Below, one piece after another: positions 25,424-33,152 of a stretch of DNA of 64,000 nt (positions are counted from its first letter, which is position 1; each line of letters starts with the position of its first letter). The position numbers were made by a program, and so were the translations under genes. This DNA is from Caldovatus aquaticus. GTDB lineage: Bacteria > Pseudomonadota > Alphaproteobacteria > Acetobacterales > Acetobacteraceae. The notes under the pieces were generated by a model. The model was not told the origin of the DNA, searched no databases, and was given only the letters and a program-made list of their open reading frames with translations. Location of the stretch: the NCBI RefSeq assembly GCF_019458025.1, contig NZ_JAHZUY010000002.1, forward strand, positions 124,001 to 188,000, read 5' to 3'.

Positions 25424-26017
25424 TCAGCCCTCGCGCACGCCCATCCCCTGCATGAAGCGCTGGCGGTGCAGCACCGGATCGCGCGGCGTCTGCCTCGCCG
25501 CCGGCTGGCCGTCGATGCGCGCCGCGATCAGCCACGGCCCGTCTCCGGCGAGCGCCTGCTCCACCAGCGCCTCGAACTCCGCCTCGTCGCTCGCCCAGTT
25601 GCTCCGCGCGATGCCGGCGCCGCGGGCGATGGCGACGATGTCGGTTCCCGCCTGCGCCGCCGGCGTCGCCTGCCCGCCGGTGATGGCGTAGGCGCCGTTG
25701 TCCCAGACGACGATGGCGAGGTTCCGCGGCGCCCGCGCCGCCACGGTGGCAAGGCAGCCGAGCTGCATCAGCAGCGAGCCGTCGCCTTCCAGCGCGAACA
25801 CCTTGCGCCGCGGCTGCGCGATGGCGACGCCGAGCGCGATCGGCACGGCGAGCCCCATGCTGCCGAGCATGTAGAAGTTCTGCGGCCGGCCCGCGCTGCT
25901 CGCCCAGAGGTCGAAGTTCGAGTAGCCGATCCCGCCGACCACCGCCTCGTCCTTCAGCTTCGCCACCAGGAGCTGCGTCAGGTCGAAGCGGTTCATCACC
26001 TTGGTGTTGCGCAGCAT
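25424..26017 (-). CDS. Thiamine-diphosphate-dependent decarboxylase, C-terminal (TPP-binding) subunit
   Basis: 197 residues. It has the thiamine-diphosphate motif [18 protein letters not shown] followed by [14 protein letters not shown], and [16 protein letters not shown] before it. The pattern is that of the beta subunit of sulfopyruvate decarboxylase (ComE) or the C-terminal half of phosphonopyruvate decarboxylase. The ATG at 26017 has GGGGAGGCGAGGGGG ahead of it. A GTG at 26038 overlapping the previous stop is an alternative. It pairs with the gene immediately upstream. The 2-oxo acid substrate is unknown. Confidence 0.8.
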   Translation of the reverse strand: MLRNTKVMNRFDLTQLLVAKLKDEAVVGGIGYSNFDLWASSAGRPQNFYMLGSMGLAVPIALGVAIAQPRRKVFALEGDGSLLMQLGCLATVAARAPRNLAIVVWDNGAYAITGGQATPAAQAGTDIVAIARGAGIARSNWASDEAEFEALVEQALAGDGPWLIAARIDGQPAARQTPRDPVLHRQRFMQGMGVREG

Positions 26018-26034
26018 CCCCCTCGCCTCCCCGC

Positions 26035-26562
26035 TCACGCCAGCACCTTGCCGCCGGTCAGCAGCGGCGAGAGGATCAGGCAGGCCGGCGCCTGCGTCCC
26101 CACCGCCTGGCGGATCGTGCGGTCCACGATGAACTCCGTCTCGTCGAGCCGGGTGATGGTGTGGTGCTCGATGGCGAGGGCATCGAGCACCGGGCGCATG
26201 GTCCGGCACACCAGCGCCTGGCCGAGGTTGAACTCGCCGAGCGTGCCGCGCTCCGAGACCATCATCAGCAGCGGGATCTGGCAGGCGCAGGCGAGCGAGG
26301 CGAGCACGTTCGGCAGGGTCGCGAAGCCGCTGGTCTGCATCAGCACGATGCCGCGCATCCCGGCCATCCAGGCGCCGCAGACGATGCCGACCGCCTCCTC
26401 CTCGCGCGCCGTCGGGAAGGTGGTGAAGAACGGGTCGGCGTGGGCGCCCTCGATCACCGGCCGCAGCACATTGTCGGGGACGTAGGTGACGAGCCGCACC
26501 TCGTTCCGCTTCAGCACATCGAGCACGATCCCGTGCCAGGTCCTCGTCGTCGCGTCCGCCAT
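26035..26562 (-). CDS. Thiamine-diphosphate-dependent decarboxylase, N-terminal (PYR) subunit
   Basis: 175 residues from the ATG at 26562. Segments [37 protein letters not shown] and [18 protein letters not shown] are those of the pyrimidine-binding half (ComD-like), with the Glu of AREEEA that activates the cofactor. Together with the following gene it makes one decarboxylase split into two chains. No coenzyme M or phosphonate genes are nearby, so the substrate is probably another 2-oxo acid. It is divergent from the MoxR-type gene. Confidence 0.8.
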   Translation of the reverse strand: MADATTRTWHGIVLDVLKRNEVRLVTYVPDNVLRPVIEGAHADPFFTTFPTAREEEAVGIVCGAWMAGMRGIVLMQTSGFATLPNVLASLACACQIPLLMMVSERGTLGEFNLGQALVCRTMRPVLDALAIEHHTITRLDETEFIVDRTIRQAVGTQAPACLILSPLLTGGKVLA

Positions 26563-26714
26563 CTCCAGCCCCACCTCCGGGAGGGCGCGCAATGTGCCGC
26601 CGCCGCGGCGCGCCGGCAATGCCCCGCCGACGCCCGCCGCCGCGCCGCCCCCTTGCCTGGCCGCGGCGCCCCGCCGAAACTGCCCGGGCCTTCCCCGAAT
26701 CAGGGAGACGCCGG

Positions 26715-27563
26715 GTGGCCGCCTTCAGGAGCACCGAACGCTACGTCGCCTCGCGCGACCTCGAGGTGGCGGTGAACGCCGCCATCGCGCTGCAGAGGCC
26801 GCTGCTCGTCAAGGGCGAGCCCGGCACCGGCAAGACCGTGCTGGCGCACGAGGTCGCGCGCGCGCTCGGCCTCCCCCTGATCGAGTGGCACATCAAGTCC
26901 ACCACCAGGGCGCAGCACGGCCTCTACGAGTACGACGCGGTCGCGCGCCTGCGCGACGGCCAGCTCGGCGACCCGCGGGTGCACGACATCGCCAACTACA
27001 TCGTCCGCGGCAAGCTGTGGGAGGCCTTCGAATCCCCCGTCCCGGTCGTGGTCCTGATCGACGAGATCGACAAGGCGGACATCGAGTTCCCGAACGACCT
27101 GCTGCTCGAGCTCGACCGCATGCAGTTCCACGTGTACGAGACGCGGCAGACGGTCGTCGCGAAGCACCGCCCGGTCGTCATCATCACCTCCAACAACGAG
27201 AAGGAGCTGCCGGACGCCTTCCTGCGCCGCTGCTTCTTCCACTACATCCGGTTCCCGGACCGCGAGACGATGGAGCGCATCGTCGAGGCCCACTACCCCG
27301 GCCTGCGCAAGGACCTGGTGCGGGAGGCGCTGGACGTCTTCTTCCGGATCCGCGAGGTGCCCGGCCTCAGGAAGAAGCCGGCGACCTCGGAGCTGCTCGA
27401 CTGGCTCAAGCTGCTGATGGTCGAGGACCTGCCGCCCGAGGCGCTGCGCGCGAAGGAGGGCAAGCTGATCATCCCGCCGCTCTACGGCGCGCTGCTGAAG
27501 AACGAGCAGGACGTGCACCTGTTCGAGCGGCTCGCCTTCCTCTCGCGCCGCGCCGGCGCCTGA
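26715..27563 (+). CDS. MoxR/CoxD-type AAA+ ATPase
   Basis: 282 residues from a GTG at 26715 with AGGGAG eight bases upstream. Walker A is KGEPGTGKTVLA, Walker B is VVLIDEIDKADIEF, sensor 1 is IITSNNEKELPDAF, followed by the arginine-rich FLRRCFFHYIRFP. MoxR proteins are chaperones that use ATP to mature metal or other enzymes, normally with a von Willebrand A partner, which follows after 13 bases. This type is close to CoxD of CO dehydrogenase clusters, but no cox structural genes adjoin it. Confidence 0.9.
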   Translation: MAAFRSTERYVASRDLEVAVNAAIALQRPLLVKGEPGTGKTVLAHEVARALGLPLIEWHIKSTTRAQHGLYEYDAVARLRDGQLGDPRVHDIANYIVRGKLWEAFESPVPVVVLIDEIDKADIEFPNDLLLELDRMQFHVYETRQTVVAKHRPVVIITSNNEKELPDAFLRRCFFHYIRFPDRETMERIVEAHYPGLRKDLVREALDVFFRIREVPGLRKKPATSELLDWLKLLMVEDLPPEALRAKEGKLIIPPLYGALLKNEQDVHLFERLAFLSRRAGA

Positions 27564-27576
27564 CGGCCCGGCGCCG

Positions 27577-28755
27577 GTGTTCGCGACCTTCATCCTCGCG
27601 CTGCGCCAGGCGGGCCTGCCGGTCTCGCTGACCGAGTACCTGACGCTGCTCGGCGCGATGAAGGCGCGGGTCGCCGCCTACGATCTCGACGACTTCTACT
27701 ACCTGAGCCGCGCGGCGCTGGTGAAGGACGAGCGCCACCTCGACCGCTTCGACCGCATCTTCGGCGAGGTTTTCCGGGGCCTCGAACGCCCGCCGGGCGC
27801 GCCCGAGGGGGAGATCCCGGAGGAGTGGCTGCGCCTCGTCGCCGAGAAGGTGCTCACGCCCGAGGAGATGGCGCGGATCGAGGCCTTGGGCGGCTTCGAG
27901 GCGCTGATGGAGACGCTGCGCCGGCGCCTCGCCGAGCAGAAGGGCCGCCACCAGGGCGGCTCGAAGTGGATCGGCACCGGCGGCACCTCGCCCTTCGGCG
28001 CCTACGGCTACAACCCCGAGGGCGTGCGCATCGGCCAGGACGGGTCGCGCCACCGCCGCGCGGTGAAGGTGTGGGACAGGCGCGAGTTCCGCGACCTCGA
28101 CGACGACGTCGAGATCGGCACCCGGAACATGAAGATCGCGCTGCGCCGCCTGCGCCGCTTCGCCCGCGAGGGAGCGGCGACCGAGCTCGACATGCCGGGC
28201 ACCATCCGCTCCACCGCGCACAACGCCGGCACGCTCGACCTCCGCCTGGTGCCGGAGCGGCGCAACGCGGTGAAGGTGCTGCTGCTGCTCGACATCGGCG
28301 GTTCCATGGACGACCACGTGCGGATCTCGAGCGAGCTGTTCTCCGCCGCGCGGTCGGAGTTCAAGCACCTGGTCCACTTCTACTTCCACAACTGCCCCTA
28401 CGAGCGGCTGTGGCGGAGCAACCGCCGCCGCCGCGACGAGACGGTGCCGACCGCGGAGGTGCTGCGCACCTACGGGCCGGACTACAAGCTCGTCCTCGTC
28501 GGCGACGCTTCCATGAGCCCCTACGAGATCACCCAGGTCGGCGGCAGCGTCGAGCACTGGAACGAGGAGCCCGGGCGCGCCTGGCTGGAGCGGCTGACCG
28601 GCCACTTCCGCCGCTCCGCCTGGCTCAATCCGGTGCCGCAGGACTTCTGGGGGCACACGCCCTCGATCGGCATGGTGGGCGAGATCATGGAGGGGCGCAT
28701 GTTCCCGCTCACCCTGCGCGGCCTGGACGACATGGCGCGCGAACTGGTCCGCTAG
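27577..28755 (+). CDS. VWA domain protein, CoxE-like
   Basis: 392 residues from a GTG start. The N-terminal half is helical (LPVSLTEYLTLLGAMKARV, DDFYYLSRAALVKDERHLDRFD). The C-terminal VWA domain has a MIDAS of the CoxE form, LLLLDIGGSMDDHV, with a later YKLVLVGDASMSPYE. It is the standard partner of the preceding MoxR ATPase. Such pairs insert or activate metal centres, but the client here is not visible in the neighbourhood. The gene ends TAG, 15 bases before the next start. Confidence 0.88.
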   Translation: MFATFILALRQAGLPVSLTEYLTLLGAMKARVAAYDLDDFYYLSRAALVKDERHLDRFDRIFGEVFRGLERPPGAPEGEIPEEWLRLVAEKVLTPEEMARIEALGGFEALMETLRRRLAEQKGRHQGGSKWIGTGGTSPFGAYGYNPEGVRIGQDGSRHRRAVKVWDRREFRDLDDDVEIGTRNMKIALRRLRRFAREGAATELDMPGTIRSTAHNAGTLDLRLVPERRNAVKVLLLLDIGGSMDDHVRISSELFSAARSEFKHLVHFYFHNCPYERLWRSNRRRRDETVPTAEVLRTYGPDYKLVLVGDASMSPYEITQVGGSVEHWNEEPGRAWLERLTGHFRRSAWLNPVPQDFWGHTPSIGMVGEIMEGRMFPLTLRGLDDMARELVR

Positions 28756-28770
28756 AGGAGGAGACGCCAC

Positions 28771-29073
28771 ATGGCCCGCATCGGCATCATCGTCGAGTTC
28801 AGGATCAAGCCCGGCCAGCACGCGGCCTTCGACCGCATCATCCGCGAGCACGCGCGGCTGACCCTGCAGGAGGAGCCGGGCTGCGAGCGCTTCGACGTGC
28901 TGCAGCCGCTGACGAAGGAGGGCGCCAGGGACGAGACCCGCATCATGCTGTGCGAGGTCTACCGCGACCGCGCCGCCTTCGAGGAGCACGGCCGCAATCC
29001 GCGGCTCGCCAGGGTGCGCGAGGCCTACGCGCCGCTGATCGAGGCGCGCACCCTGACCCTCTGCGAGCTGTAG
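28771..29073 (+). CDS. Antibiotic biosynthesis monooxygenase (ABM) domain protein
   Basis: 100 residues, a single ferredoxin-like ABM domain: VEFRIKPGQHAAFDRIIREH, LTLQEEPGCERFDVLQP, MLCEVYRDRAAFEEHG. Relatives include quinol monooxygenases and small heme-degrading or signalling enzymes; the function is unproven. AGAGGAGGAG precedes the start, and it is probably co-transcribed with the MoxR/VWA pair. Its TAG stop is immediately followed, with no gap, by the stop of the convergent DUF1330 gene. Confidence 0.85.
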   Translation: MARIGIIVEFRIKPGQHAAFDRIIREHARLTLQEEPGCERFDVLQPLTKEGARDETRIMLCEVYRDRAAFEEHGRNPRLARVREAYAPLIEARTLTLCEL

Positions 29074-29379
29074 TCAGCCGGCCGGCGCGTCGGCCCCGGC
29101 CAGCAGGTAGAGATGGCCCTCGGAGGATCGCTGGCGGATGGCCAGCGCCTCCTGGTACTGGGCCGAGCGGTAGAACGCCTCCGCCTGCTCCGGACTGTCG
29201 AATTCCAGGACCACGACGCGCTTCGGCGAACGGTCGCCCTCCAGCACCCGGGGCTCGCCGCCCCGCACCAGGTAGCGTCCGCCATGCGCGGCGATCGCCG
29301 CCGCGGCAAGCGGCCGGTATCGCTCGTAGGTCTCCGGGTCCGTGACCTCGATCTCGGCGAAGATGTAGCCCTTCGGCAT
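29074..29379 (-). CDS. DUF1330 family protein
   Basis: 101 residues from the ATG at 29379 (MPKGYIFAEIEVTDPETYERY). The ferredoxin-like alpha/beta DUF1330 pattern is clear: GGRYLVRGGEP, VVVLEFDSPEQAEAFYRSAQYQ. No enzymatic function is established for the family. An upstream in-frame start at 29403 is unlikely. It is convergent with the ABM-domain gene, sharing a zero-base boundary. Confidence 0.85.
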   Translation of the reverse strand: MPKGYIFAEIEVTDPETYERYRPLAAAAIAAHGGRYLVRGGEPRVLEGDRSPKRVVVLEFDSPEQAEAFYRSAQYQEALAIRQRSSEGHLYLLAGADAPAG

Positions 29380-29622
29380 CGTGTCCTCCCCTGCGCGCCG
29401 CATCGCGACACACGGATCCGCCTCGGGCGCCGCTCATTCCCGCCCGGGCATGCCTGCGCTCCTGCGCCGGACCGGCGGCAGGCATCGCGCGCCGCACGGG
29501 GTCCGGCGCGCATGGCCACCCGCCTGCCGCGCCGGAAGCATAGGCCCTGCGGCCGCCGCGCGCGAGGCCTCTTCCCCGCCGCGGCGCCCCGCGGCACAGT
29601 TCCCACGCAAGGGAGGGACGCC

Positions 29623-30018
29623 ATGCCGAAGCAGCCGGTCGCGTCCGCGCGTCTGCCGCCGCCGAGCGGACACTTCGCGCAGGCGACGATCGCGGAGGCG
29701 CGCGGGCGCCTGCTTTTCATCTCCGGGATGCTGGCGAAGGGGCCGGACGGCAGGCTGGTCGGGATCGGCGACGTCGCGGCGCAGACCCGGCAGGTGTGCG
29801 AGAACCTCAAGGCCGCGGTGGAGGCGGCCGGCGGCACGCTGGACGACATCTGCCGCATGGACGTCTACGTGCGCAACATGGAGCATTTCGAGCGCATCCA
29901 CGAGGTGCGCCGCGCCTACTTCACCGGCACCCCGCCGGCCTCGACCATGGTCGAGGTGACGAAGCTGACCTTGCCGGAAGCGCTGATCGAGATCAGCGCA
30001 ATCGCGGTGCTGCCCTGA
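29623..30018 (+). CDS. RidA (YjgF/YER057c) family protein lacking the RidA arginine
   Basis: 131 residues with the Rid fold: LLFISGMLAKGPDG, DVAAQTRQVCENLKAAVEAAGG, MDVYVRNMEHFERI, EISAIAVLP. RidA-type enamine/imine deaminases have a conserved Arg in the motif ARSxVEV. Here the segment reads PPASTMVEV, with no Arg, so canonical deaminase activity is doubtful and it belongs with the Rid3-7 style groups. AGGGAGGG precedes the start. A cupin gene follows after 14 bases, suggesting a shared pathway. Confidence 0.87.
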   Translation: MPKQPVASARLPPPSGHFAQATIAEARGRLLFISGMLAKGPDGRLVGIGDVAAQTRQVCENLKAAVEAAGGTLDDICRMDVYVRNMEHFERIHEVRRAYFTGTPPASTMVEVTKLTLPEALIEISAIAVLP

Positions 30019-30032
30019 GGGGAGAACCGGCC

Positions 30033-30368
30033 ATGCGCGACATCGTCCGCGGCTCCTATCCGCTCGAGAAGCGGGAGGTGGTGATGGAGGGGGCGGACAT
30101 GCGGGCGAGCGTGCTGACGCTCGCCCCCGGCCAGTGCGTGCCCTGGCACTACCACTCGGAAGTCACCGACGTGTTCTTCTGCCTCGAGGGCCCGATGGTG
30201 GTCGAAACCCGCGCGCCGCGCGAGGAGCGGGTGCTGCGGGCCGGCGAGAGCCTTGCCGTGCCGCCGAAGACCGCGCATCTCGTGCACGGCCTCGACGGCG
30301 GCCGCTGCCGCTTCCTGCTCCTGCAGGGCGTGGGCGACTACGACTTCCGCGCGGTGGCGGGCGCCTGA
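30033..30368 (+). CDS. Small cupin-domain protein
   Basis: 111 residues forming one cupin barrel. The metal motif is PWHYHSEVTDVFFCLEG and the second motif VPPKTAHLVHGLDG. The product could be a metal-dependent isomerase, dioxygenase or sensor; nothing distinguishes these by sequence. AGGGGAGAA precedes the ATG. It follows the Rid-family gene closely and converges on the CoA-transferase gene after 28 bases. Confidence 0.85.
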   Translation: MRDIVRGSYPLEKREVVMEGADMRASVLTLAPGQCVPWHYHSEVTDVFFCLEGPMVVETRAPREERVLRAGESLAVPPKTAHLVHGLDGGRCRFLLLQGVGDYDFRAVAGA

Positions 30369-30396
30369 GCCGCGGCGCCGCCCGGCGCGCCTTGCC

Positions 30397-31587
30397 TCAG
30401 ATGGCGCGCTCCGCCCGCAGCGCCGCGATCTCCTCGCGCGAATAGCCGAGTTCGCCGAGGATCGCCTCCGTGTCCGCGCCGAGAGGGGGCGGCGGGCTGT
30501 CCACCCGCGGTCCGCCGTGGGCGAAGCGGAACGCCGCCACCGGCACGCCGAACGGCCCCTCCACGCCCGGCGCGCCCTCCGGGAAGCGGTGCACGAGGTG
30601 GCGGGAGGCGAGCTGCGGATCGGCCATCGCCTCGTCCAGCCTCCGCACCCGCGCCGCCGGCACGCGGCGGGCCTGGAGGTACGCCTCCCACTCGTCGGCG
30701 GTGCGCGTCAGCATGATCTCGCCGAGCAGCGCCGCCTCGCGCTCGCGGTCGGCGACGCGCGCCTCGTTGTTCGTCTTCGCCATCTCCGGATGGCCGAGCG
30801 CGGCCCAGAGCCGCCTCTGCTGGCGCAGGTTGCTTGCCCCCAGCATCACCAGCCCGTCCCTGGCCCGGTAGGCGCTGTTGGTCGCGTACAGGTGATCGTT
30901 GCCGTTCGGCCGCGGCACCTTGCCGGTCCGCAGATAGGCGGTGAGGTGCGAGGCCATCATCATCATCGCCACGTCCAGCATGGCGAGGTCGATCCGCTGG
31001 CCGCGGCCGGTCCGCTCGCGCTGGAACAGCGCCGCGGCGAGCGCGAAGGCGCCCATCGTCCCGGTCGCGTAGTCGATCGCGGGAGAGCCGAACTTGAGCG
31101 GGCTCACCTCCGGCGTCCCGGTCGTCGCCATGATGCCGGAGGTCGCCTGGATCACGTGGTCGTAGGCCGTCTGGCCCCCGCGCGGCCCCTCCTGCCCGAA
31201 GGCGGAGATCGAGCAGTAGATGAGGCGCGGGTTGAGCCTCGACACCTCCTCGTAGCCGAGGCCGAGCGCCGCGAAGGCGCCGGGGCGGTAGTTCTCCACC
31301 AGCACGTCGGCGCGGGCGAGCAGCCGGCGCATCACCGCGCGCCCGCCCTCGGTCTTGAGGTCGAGCGTGAGCGAGCGCTTGTTCGCCCCCTGCGTCAGGA
31401 AATAGGTCCCCATGGCGCGGCGGTTCAGCGCCAGGTCGCCGCCGCTGTCGCGGCTCTGGTCCGGCTCCTCCGGGTGCTCGACCTTGACCACCTCCGCCCC
31501 GAGCAGCGCGAGCTGGTAGGCGGCGAACGGTCCCGCCAGCACATGCGTCGCGTCAACGATGCGGATGCCCTCGAACGGCCGGGTCAT
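30397..31587 (-). CDS. CaiB/BaiF (class III) CoA-transferase
   Basis: 396 residues, normal for the family. Features are IRIVDATHVLAGPFAAYQLALLGAEVVKVE at the start, ENYRPGAFAALGLGYEEV, and the catalytic Asp in TAYDHVIQATSG. C-terminal parts DEWEAYLQARRVPAARV are typical. It moves CoA between carboxylic acids; donor and acceptor are unknown. It is divergent (191 bases) from the thioesterase/enoyl-CoA hydratase pair, which suggests a common CoA-ester pathway. Confidence 0.92.
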   Translation of the reverse strand: MTRPFEGIRIVDATHVLAGPFAAYQLALLGAEVVKVEHPEEPDQSRDSGGDLALNRRAMGTYFLTQGANKRSLTLDLKTEGGRAVMRRLLARADVLVENYRPGAFAALGLGYEEVSRLNPRLIYCSISAFGQEGPRGGQTAYDHVIQATSGIMATTGTPEVSPLKFGSPAIDYATGTMGAFALAAALFQRERTGRGQRIDLAMLDVAMMMMASHLTAYLRTGKVPRPNGNDHLYATNSAYRARDGLVMLGASNLRQQRRLWAALGHPEMAKTNNEARVADREREAALLGEIMLTRTADEWEAYLQARRVPAARVRRLDEAMADPQLASRHLVHRFPEGAPGVEGPFGVPVAAFRFAHGGPRVDSPPPPLGADTEAILGELGYSREEIAALRAERAI

Positions 31588-31778
31588 GGACGGATCCTCA
31601 CGGCGATGGTCGCTGCGCGTCCATCAACCCATGCCGCGGGTGCGGCCGCAAGCGGTCCGGCTTGTCCGCGGCCGGCAGCGCCCCGGTCCTTTGCCCGCGG
31701 AGCCGGTTCCCGCTCCCGGCCGCTTCCGGGCGGGAGCGATCTGCTCTAGAAGGCGCCACGAGAGGAGCTTGCCGCGCC

Positions 31779-32231
31779 GTGCACGACCGCATCGAGGATC
31801 CCGCCGCCGCCGGCTGGGAGAGGGTGGCCGATTCCGGCTTCCCCGAGATCATCGGCGCCTTCTGGATGCGCCGCGAGCGGGACGGCGGCCCGCTCTTCGG
31901 CGTGCTCACCGACCCGCGCCACAACAACGGCCGCGGCGTGGTGCACGGCGGCATCCTCGCCAGCATCATGGACCACGCCCTCGGCAAGACGGTGGGCGAC
32001 GCCGTGCGCCCGCAGCGCTGCGCGACGATCCAGCTCGACCTGCACTACCTCGCCCCCGTCGCCCCGGGCGAGTTCGTCACCGCGCGCTGCGAGGTGACGC
32101 GGCGGACGCGCTCCGTGGTCTTCGTGCGCGGCGAGCTTTTCGCCGGCGGGCGCGCCGTGCTCGCCGCCAGCGGCATCTGGAAGGTGCTGGAGAGCAGCCG
32201 CCGCGAAGGCGGCGAGGGAGGCATGGCATGA
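31779..32231 (+). CDS. PaaI-type hotdog thioesterase
   Basis: 150 residues from the GTG at 31779 (VHDRIEDPAAAGWERV). The hotdog catalytic segment is NNGRGVVHGGILASIMDHALG, followed by ATIQLDLHYLAPVAPGEFVTARCEV. Members hydrolyse acyl- or phenylacetyl-CoA esters. AGAGGAG lies about 12 bases upstream, slightly far, so the start is less certain. The stop overlaps the ATG of the enoyl-CoA hydratase gene (ATGA). Confidence 0.87.
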   Translation: MHDRIEDPAAAGWERVADSGFPEIIGAFWMRRERDGGPLFGVLTDPRHNNGRGVVHGGILASIMDHALGKTVGDAVRPQRCATIQLDLHYLAPVAPGEFVTARCEVTRRTRSVVFVRGELFAGGRAVLAASGIWKVLESSRREGGEGGMA

Positions 32232-32998
32232 AGGCGGAGACCGGCGGCATCCCGACGCTCTCGACCGAGGGCCCCGTCGCCACCATCCGGCTCAACCGCC
32301 CCGCGGTGCACAACCGCATCGAGCCGGCCGACCTGGTTGCGCTGCACGGCCTGCTCGACCGCATCGAGGCCGAGCCGGCGCTGCGCGTCCTCGTCCTCAC
32401 CGCCAGCGGCAAGTCGTTCAGCTCCGGATTCCACATCGGCGCGCTGGGCAGCGGCGAAGCGCAGGACGAGGACGCCTTCGCCCGCTTCGCCGACCGGCTG
32501 GAGCGCGTGCGCCTGCCCACCATCTGCGCGCTCAACGGCGGGGTCTATGGCGGCGCGACCGACCTCGCGCTGGCCTGCGACTTCCGCATCGGCGTCACCG
32601 GGATGGCGATGTTCATGCCCGCCGCGCGCCTTGGCCTGCACTACTACCCGGGCGGCCTGCAGCGCTACGTCAGCCGGCTCGGCCTCAACACCGCCAAGCG
32701 CATGTTCCTGCTCGCCGAGCGGTTCGAGGCCGAGGAGCTGCTCCGCATCGGCTATCTCGACGAGCTGGTGCCGCCGGAGCGGCTGATGCCGCGCGTCGCC
32801 GAGATCGCGGCGCGGCTCGCCGGGAACGCGCCGCTCGCCGTGCAGGGCATGAAGGCGGCGCTGAACGACATCGCGCGCGGCGACGCCGACCTCGCGGCGA
32901 TCGCCGCGCGCGCGGCCGCGGCCAAGCGCTCCAACGACATGGCCGAGGGCCGCGCCGCCTGGCTGGAGAGGCGCGCGCCGCGCTTCACCGGCACCTGA
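32228..32998 (+). CDS. Enoyl-CoA hydratase/isomerase
   Basis: 256 residues with the crotonase fold: TIRLNRPAVHNRI, LVLTASGKSFSSGFHIG (oxyanion hole), ALNGGVYGGATDLALACDFRI and FMPAARLGLHYYPGG. The usual two catalytic glutamates are not both obvious: the first region reads GGATDLAL where hydratases often have GGGxELAL. The reaction may therefore differ from simple hydration. It is translationally coupled to the thioesterase and ends about 45 bases before repeat copy 4. Confidence 0.85.
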   Translation: MKAETGGIPTLSTEGPVATIRLNRPAVHNRIEPADLVALHGLLDRIEAEPALRVLVLTASGKSFSSGFHIGALGSGEAQDEDAFARFADRLERVRLPTICALNGGVYGGATDLALACDFRIGVTGMAMFMPAARLGLHYYPGGLQRYVSRLGLNTAKRMFLLAERFEAEELLRIGYLDELVPPERLMPRVAEIAARLAGNAPLAVQGMKAALNDIARGDADLAAIAARAAAAKRSNDMAEGRAAWLERRAPRFTGT

Positions 32999-33044
32999 AT
33001 GGCCGCGCGCCGCCGGCGCGCCCAGGCGCCGGCGGCCGCACCCG

Positions 33045-33152
33045 GCCTGGAGCCGTCTCCGCCCGGCTGTGCGCGCGGCGACGGCTCCGGCGCGTTGTCC
33101 GCCGAGCGGCTTCGCGCCCCCGGCCGTTCCCAGCCGTCCGCGCTCCGCCCTA
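33045..33152 (-). repeat. Dispersed intergenic repeat, copy 4
   Basis: Read on the minus strand it begins with the TAG stop of the aldehyde dehydrogenase gene: TAGGGCGGAGCGCGGAC, then the same 21-base block as copy 1 (GGGAACGGCC through GCGCGAA), then CGCCGGAGCCGTCGCCGCG, and it ends near GACGGCTCC. It occupies most of the gap between two convergent genes. Being the only copy on the minus strand, it shows that the element follows the orientation of the gene it terminates. Confidence 0.7.

Noticed and set aside
28771-29073. The ABM-domain gene as part of an antibiotic biosynthesis cluster
   Set aside because: No polyketide or peptide synthase genes are near; the domain name is historical and such small proteins are common in general metabolism.
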